Source: Gymnothorax reevesii (taxonomy: Eukaryota > Chordata > Actinopteri > Anguilliformes > Muraenidae). From it: DNA of 64,000 bases. The notes below the pieces were generated by a model. It had not been told where the DNA came from. It saw only the letters and a list, made by a program, of their open reading frames with translations, and did not search any database. This document shows, in pieces, positions 59,273 to 64,000 of the stretch; the stretch's first letter is position 1, and the number at the start of each line of letters is the position of its first letter. The stretch covers positions 115,132,219 through 115,196,218 of the forward strand of contig CM056577.1 of NCBI GenBank assembly GCA_029721435.1, read 5' to 3'. The translations under genes were made by a program, and so were the position numbers.

Positions 59273-61178
59273 GAGGGTGTAACGATTCTGAATTGTAGTT
59301 TTTTTAAAGGGTGGTGACACCGCCTGCTACCTTGGAGCGAACATCCAAGCTTTTGCTTTTCCTTTATTAACCCCCTTGCTGTCCAGAAAGAAAGTGCCAA
59401 ACATCAAAGGGCATGGGGAAATGCTTCCGTAAAAAACTTGTCTAACATCAGTATTTCTCGGCGACGTGCTGAAAGGACCCAAGCAAATGAAAACAGAATC
59501 GTCTCCTATTAACTAATTAGGCAGCTCTAAGAAAAGTAACCTGCTCCCGTTTACTTTGCATGATTAGCAATCAAATGGTGGATTCGTTTACTCTTTAAGT
59601 TGAACGAGTAGAGCTGCTTATTAAGACAACATGTTTGATTGCTGCATTTTGAAGTTTAAATGGCCATAGAACAGCACAGATTTGCATGAACACGATTGCC
59701 ATTGCCACGCCGTTTTGTGCGACTGTGATAATTTATATCTCACAATCACATTTCATCTGCTTTTCAGAATGTTTTCCACCTTGTGTATTTTTTAGATGCT
59801 TAAAATCTAGGGCGATCTTATAACAAATCTGTTTTGAATTAATCTCGAATAATGTCCTAAAATTCTACAAAGAGAAATGTAATTCAGAGGAATATTTTTT
59901 CTAATTATTCAAATTATTGGTGTTCTTCCACTCTGACACTGTAGCCCAGTTAGGTTTGTCTGCTTTTCACCATTAATTCTTAATTGTTATAGGCTACTGG
60001 CTAAATTTCCTAAATTGTTATTTAGGTCAAGTATACAGGAGCAGATTTATCACCGCACTGATTTACCGAAGGGCGGAGCACTTTCAATGACCAAATTCTA
60101 AACTCAGGCTTCTTCCCGACGGCATTTTAAATAGTTTCAGCCGCTTCACATGTGTGTGTTTAAAGAAATTACGCGCAACTGCCTACACACCCCATGTCTG
60201 CAAGTGGTCTCATCACATTTAAAAAAAAAAATCCTTGTTCAACATCGCCACATCCCAACTCAGCATTTCATCTCTCATTGTGGTATTTTAAAGAGATCTA
60301 TAATGATTAACCTCTTAAGCCCCAGCCTCTTTTTTAGGTTTCTGTTTGAAAATGACATACCCAAAATGAATAGAGTATATCTCTGTTTGTGTAGCATGAA
60401 GTATCAGAGAGGGAGACATGGAAATGTGGAGAGAGGGTTGATTTTCTGACGCTACTCGGATTTTGATATTTGAACATTAATATGCTTGGCGTTTGAGTTG
60501 TGCTTGGTGTATGTAAAAATGACTTATATGTGCTTGTAGCAGAGGCTCTCCTGTTTCATTTGATGTGTAATATGACTATATTGCTACATTGTAGGTATTT
60601 TGCTGCGGTGAGTCTCAGGGTCCCCCAATTGGGGGACCCTGGAGTTTAAGAGGTTAAAGAGATGTATATTGAGATCACCCTGGATTTCAAGTGTCTAAAA
60701 AATACACAAGGTGGAAAATATTCTGCAAAGCGGATGAAACGTGAAAGTGAGACATAAATGATCACAATTACATGAAATGGCCAAATATGCGTTCTTGCAA
60801 ATCTGTGCTGTTCTACGGCTATTTAGTTTTCAGAATGCGGCAATCAAACATGCTATCTTAATAAACAGCTCTGCTCATTCAGCAAAGTAAATAAGCAAAT
60901 CGCCGGTTTGATTGCTAATTGAGCAAAGAAAACAGGGACAGGATGACAGTAACCTAATTGGTTAAAAGGAAACGATTAGTTTCCTTTGCTTGGTTCAGAG
61001 CAGCATGTCGCAGAAAAATATTGATGTCAGACAAGTTTTTTCCGGAAGCATTTCCCATGCCCTTGATAATTTAATAAAGTTTAATAAAGGAAAAGGGAAA
61101 GCTCCCATGTTCGCCCCATGGCAGCAAGTGGTGGTACTACATTTAAAAATACCGCGATTCAGAATCGTTACACCCCTA
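59273..61178. mobile_element. 1.9-kb palindromic (fold-back) DNA transposon
   Basis: The ends are AGGGTGTAACGATTCTGAAT on the left and, reverse complemented, AGGGGTGTAACGATTCTGAA on the right. The inverted similarity continues for about 550 bp on each side. Matching blocks include TTTTCCTTTATTAA, GGGAAATGCTTCCG, AAAACTTGTCT, AGCAATCAAA, CATGTTTGATTGC, GAACAGCACAGATTTGCA and CACCTTGTGTATTTTTTAGA. Identity is roughly 75-80% by eye. The centre (about 59830-60650) is unpaired and contains a smaller TTAA-flanked MITE. The TIR wording resembles fish hAT elements. No clear 8-bp duplication is preserved. No transposase is encoded. Confidence 0.8.
60311..60653. mobile_element. piggyBac-type MITE, TTAA-flanked
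   Basis: TTAA at 60307-60310 and 60654-60657 flanks inverted ends CCTCTTAAGCCCCAG and CCTCTTAAACTCCAG. TTAA duplication with CC-starting ends is the mark of piggyBac transposition. Near the right end lies a perfect 26-bp palindrome at 60616-60641, centred on AATT. It is 343 bp long and non-coding. Confidence 0.75.
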
Positions 61179-61560
61179 CTTTTTTTTTTTTAAATATGAA
61201 TGGGCATCCCAGGAAAAGATGTCATCTTGTAGGCAGCATATGTTGCTGCAAAATCTGCATACCTTTAGGCATGGCGGTTTCAAAGAAGTGGAAGTTACCC
61301 TTGTTCAAGGTACTGACATTGCCTCATGCCATGACAGAGTATGGTTTTGGACATGTCATTGTTTACAATCTGGATGGTCCTTTTCTTCTTTGGTCCAGGG
61401 CACAAAGTATACAATACTTTCAAAAACATGAAATAATTATCTGAGCAGAGTATTGGCTTCCCCTGTGTGATGGTCCATTGCGGATACCTGCGAGCCCAGA
61501 GAAGTCAACAGCACGCCTGAACATTGTTACCTGAGGGCTTCCTTTTTGCATGGTTAAATT

Positions 61561-61989
61561 TTAAATGGCATTTGTGGATGTAACTACATATGGTTGTACT
61601 TGAAAAAGTTTTGCCCCAGTAGTCCTGAGCGGATGCGGATAAGCATATCTGCCATAGATAAAAATGGTTCTTGATGCAGTGCCGTTGAGTAATTGGAAAT
61701 CAGGGGTATTCAGTTTAAGCTTGCGCCTTTGCCCATCAGACACAGAAATGCATCCGGATTCCTTGAATCTTTTAATAATGTTATGCACCATAGAGAGTGC
61801 AGGGTCAAAATCCCGCCCTATCTTTTTTCGAGGACCATTTTTTTCAAACCTTTTAATGTTTTTCTCATCCATTTCTAGGCACTGGCAACCTTCAGCCCAT
61901 CTTTGCTGCTGAAGGTCTAGGACTTTCCTGGATGTCGCTTTATACAAAAGTATGATTAAAATCACCAACTGCTTTGCCTGTCTCAACAT
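61561..61989 (-). pseudogene. Tc1 transposase N-terminal remnant
   Basis: The 142-codon frame contains MVHNIIKRFKESGCISVSDG and, after it, QRRKLKLNTPD, which correspond to the helix-turn-helix and GRP-like linker of Tc1 transposases. The sequence before it has diverged beyond recognition. The remainder of the transposase lies in fragments at 61200-61560 and, beyond the inserted element, at 59090-59272. Confidence 0.7.
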
Positions 61990-62329
61990 TTTGCAAGCCT
62001 AAATGCCAGAAACGGGTGTTGAAATAATGTTGAATTACTTTAAATAATGAATATAACAAAGTAAAAAACTCATATTTTAATAATAAATATTTGAGGTCAA
62101 ATATCTTGTCTTCATACTCTCTGCAATGAACAACAAGTCAAAATAAATCTTTATGTACATTCTCTATACCACCTCAAACTTTTTTGAGTGGGGGTTGTCA
62201 TATTGTATAATGTCTACTTTGGCCAGTTGGTTCGATAAGTATAGGAATTTTTGCATTTTCCCCTGAAATACCGCTACTATTCACACTAAGGAAGGAAAGT
62301 TGATTAGCCCTTTTGGCATTACCCTAATA

Positions 62330-62620
62330 TACAATCAGGGCCATAAATACTTGCACATTATTACATTACTGTCAATTCAGCAGTTGAAATGATGAATATG
62401 AGCTCCAGGTGCAGATTTTCAGCTTTCAGGTGTAGGAATTTTTATATGTGGCCCCTTCTCCTTTTCTGGGACCAAAAGTAATTGAACAAATGGTCATACA
62501 GCTGTTCCAATGCCAGTTTAATGTTATTCGCTCATTATTTCATTTATGAGCAAGCATATAAAAGGTCTGTAGTTAATTCCAAGAGTGGCATTTGAAATCT
62601 AATGCAGTTCATTTTCAGTA
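62330..62620. mobile_element. Tc1 terminal-region fragment
   Basis: CAGGGCCATAAATACTTGCA, then CTCCAGGTGCAGATTTTCAG, then GGGACCAAAAGTAATTGAAC, then CAGCTGTTCCA recall the terminal region of a widespread fish Tc1 family. No matching second end is seen in this window. Confidence 0.45.
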
Positions 62621-63235
62621 GTTTGAACTGGGAGTGAAGTAAGTCATCATTTTATTACCAAATCAAAGCAAACCAATCAGAGAGATGCACTGCCGAACCA
62701 AAAAAAATAATAATAATGCACTTTTTACATTTGGTTGCCCTGCCTTTAGCTTTCAACAGTGGCGGGCAGTGGACAGAGTACAAGGAGGGCAATAAACATG
62801 TCTTTAAACTGCTTTTTAGTCTTGATCTGTTTTCAGTCAATTTCCCCGGTAAAAGACACTTGAACTCTCCCCTCTCAGGTATAGCTAAATGTCTTTGTTA
62901 AGAAGAAAAATCAAACACACCAGTTGAACGTAAAAAAGAGCGCATTTCAATCTATTTCAATTAAACAATCATTACGCACAGGTTTGACGACTTGCTTAGG
63001 ATGCGACAAAATTTAACACGGAAAATCAGGTGGTTTTTTTTGCGAGGCGTTGCCTATTAAGGCAGGTGAACTAAGCATTTTATAGAATTTATTATTCACT
63101 CGCCTAAACATTTCATTATGAGGGAAACTAACATGTTGACCAAGAACAATGATTGAAATCGGGTCACTAATCTCATCCGTTTCGAGGGATGTTTTCCGCC
63201 CCCCAAGTTTTCCATCCACCGCACGCCACTGGCTT
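62621..63235. other. foxo6: foxo6 intron sequence, no gene seen
   Basis: I see no exon or clear repeat here. Confidence 0.4.
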
Positions 63236-64000
63236 TCATCACAGCATGCATTTTTTCACGGCACTGGTTCAATAATTTTATGCAATGGCACAACATTACT
63301 ACCAGAGCTGCACTAATTTTCAGCCAAGATCTTACTTTGATGACGGGTGACTCCAACCACTGCATTAAAAACCTTGTCCAACACATCCCAAAGAGCTTCA
63401 ACTGGTTATGGTCAGGACACTGTGGTGACCAATTGATGTGTGAAAATGATTCCTCGTGCTCTCTGAACCGCTCCTGGACAACCTGAGCCAGAGGAGCCTT
63501 GGCATTGTGATCCCAGAATATGCCTGTGTCATCAGCAATTTAAAATTTCATTGATTAGATAATATGATTATTTTCTACATTCAGATAGTCTGCTGACTTC
63601 ATTTTACTGCTGCATAACATTGCTGAGCCTAGAACTGACAAATTGAAGCAACCCCAAATCATAACACTCCTTCCAAAGGTTAGTTCAGCGGGCGCTATGC
63701 ATCATGGATGCATCGCTTCATGGGTGTCCTTCCTTACATTAATGGAATAGGGTAAATCTGGACTAATCAGACGACACGACCTTTTTTCATCACAGTCCAA
63801 TATTTATGCTCCCTAATGGACTGAAGTGGTTTTTTCCCCAATTAGCTTCATGATCAATTGGCTTCCTGGTGGCCCTGAAGCTGTTTAGTCCAAATTGTAC
63901 AAGTTCTTGTAATGTTGTGAATGTGGATACAATCTCACTTTCACAACTACATACAGTATACTGATGAGTTCCACTAATGTTTTTTTTTTTCCGATGAGAC
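63236..64000 (-). mobile_element. Tc1-like element, running past the window end
   Basis: The sequence reads as a - strand Tc1 transposase region: ATGTGTGAAAATGATTCCTC, then GCATTGTGATCCCAGAATAT, then GCAACCCCAAATCATAACAC, then GGGTAAATCTGGACTAATCA (the stretch before the first catalytic block), then TGCTCCCTAATGGACTGAAG. These are landmarks of a common fish Tc1 family distinct from copies A-F. Deletions and stops are frequent, so it is a decayed copy. Its left boundary is uncertain. Confidence 0.65.

Larger units (their letters stand above)
58828..62205 (-). mobile_element. Tc1-like remnant split by a large inserted element
   Basis: The left part (58828-59272) carries GGGGTCTTCGTTGCCACATT, then ACTGCAGGCAGGCC, then ATGCAGAATGTGG, which align with Tc1 copy C at 17490-17635. 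The right part (61179-62205) picks up exactly where that alignment stopped (GGGCATCCCAGGAAAAGATG, then GCAGCATATGTTGCTGCAAA against copy C at 17660-17720). It ends in a weak mirror of the left end. About 1.9 kb of unrelated DNA therefore lies inside it. Confidence 0.75.

Noticed and set aside
47295..64000. foxo6 exon 1 (start of the forkhead domain)
   Set aside because: I looked for a - strand exon with the AWGNLSYADLI and SQIYEWM type motifs and a donor ending in WK. None is present, so it is probably beyond the window.

Overview
The window looks like nuclear DNA of a ray-finned (teleost) fish. It has few coding exons and long AT-rich non-coding stretches. It is dense in (CA)n and other microsatellites and carries many decayed Tc1/mariner copies of the kind common in fish genomes. 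Two vertebrate genes are recognisable. One is a CITED-family transcriptional co-activator on the + strand, best called cited4 (coding exon 23520-24218, with a probable 5' non-coding exon and TATA promoter near 22.1 kb). The other is the last coding exon of a FOXO-family forkhead gene on the - strand, best called foxo6 (45822-47294). CITED4 and FOXO6 are also near neighbours in human 1p34, which supports both names. The first foxo6 exon, with the start of the forkhead domain, was not found, so 47295-64000 is probably foxo6 intron 1.

Layout: 1-12.4 kb is intergenic, with microsatellites, a four-unit 90-bp minisatellite, a truncated Tc1 and a possible LTR remnant. At 12.4-15.7 kb a roughly 170-bp tandem repeat has been invaded by a THAP-containing, P-element-like transposon (8-bp target duplication) and by a Tc1 copy. 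At 17.1-19.6 kb lie a near-complete Tc1 pseudocopy and a Tc1 remnant. cited4 occupies about 22.1-26.2 kb. From 26.4 to 45.4 kb there is intergenic sequence with two abutting Tc1 copies, a fold-back mariner derivative, MITEs and simple repeats, plus non-repetitive stretches that could hold regulatory elements. foxo6 exon 2 follows. The foxo6 intron then carries a full-length dead Tc1, hAT-like MITEs (one nested in another with a perfect 8-bp duplication), an L2/SINE-like tail, and a three-level nest: Tc1, split by a 1.9-kb palindromic element, which contains a TTAA-flanked piggyBac-type MITE.

cited4 would act in the nucleus by binding CBP/p300 through its C-terminal domain. foxo6 is an AKT-regulated DNA-binding factor that also recruits co-activators. 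No direct functional link between the two is visible in the sequence, only their neighbourhood. No operon-like, defence, CRISPR or biosynthetic system was found. The notable content is transposon architecture and the conserved gene pair.
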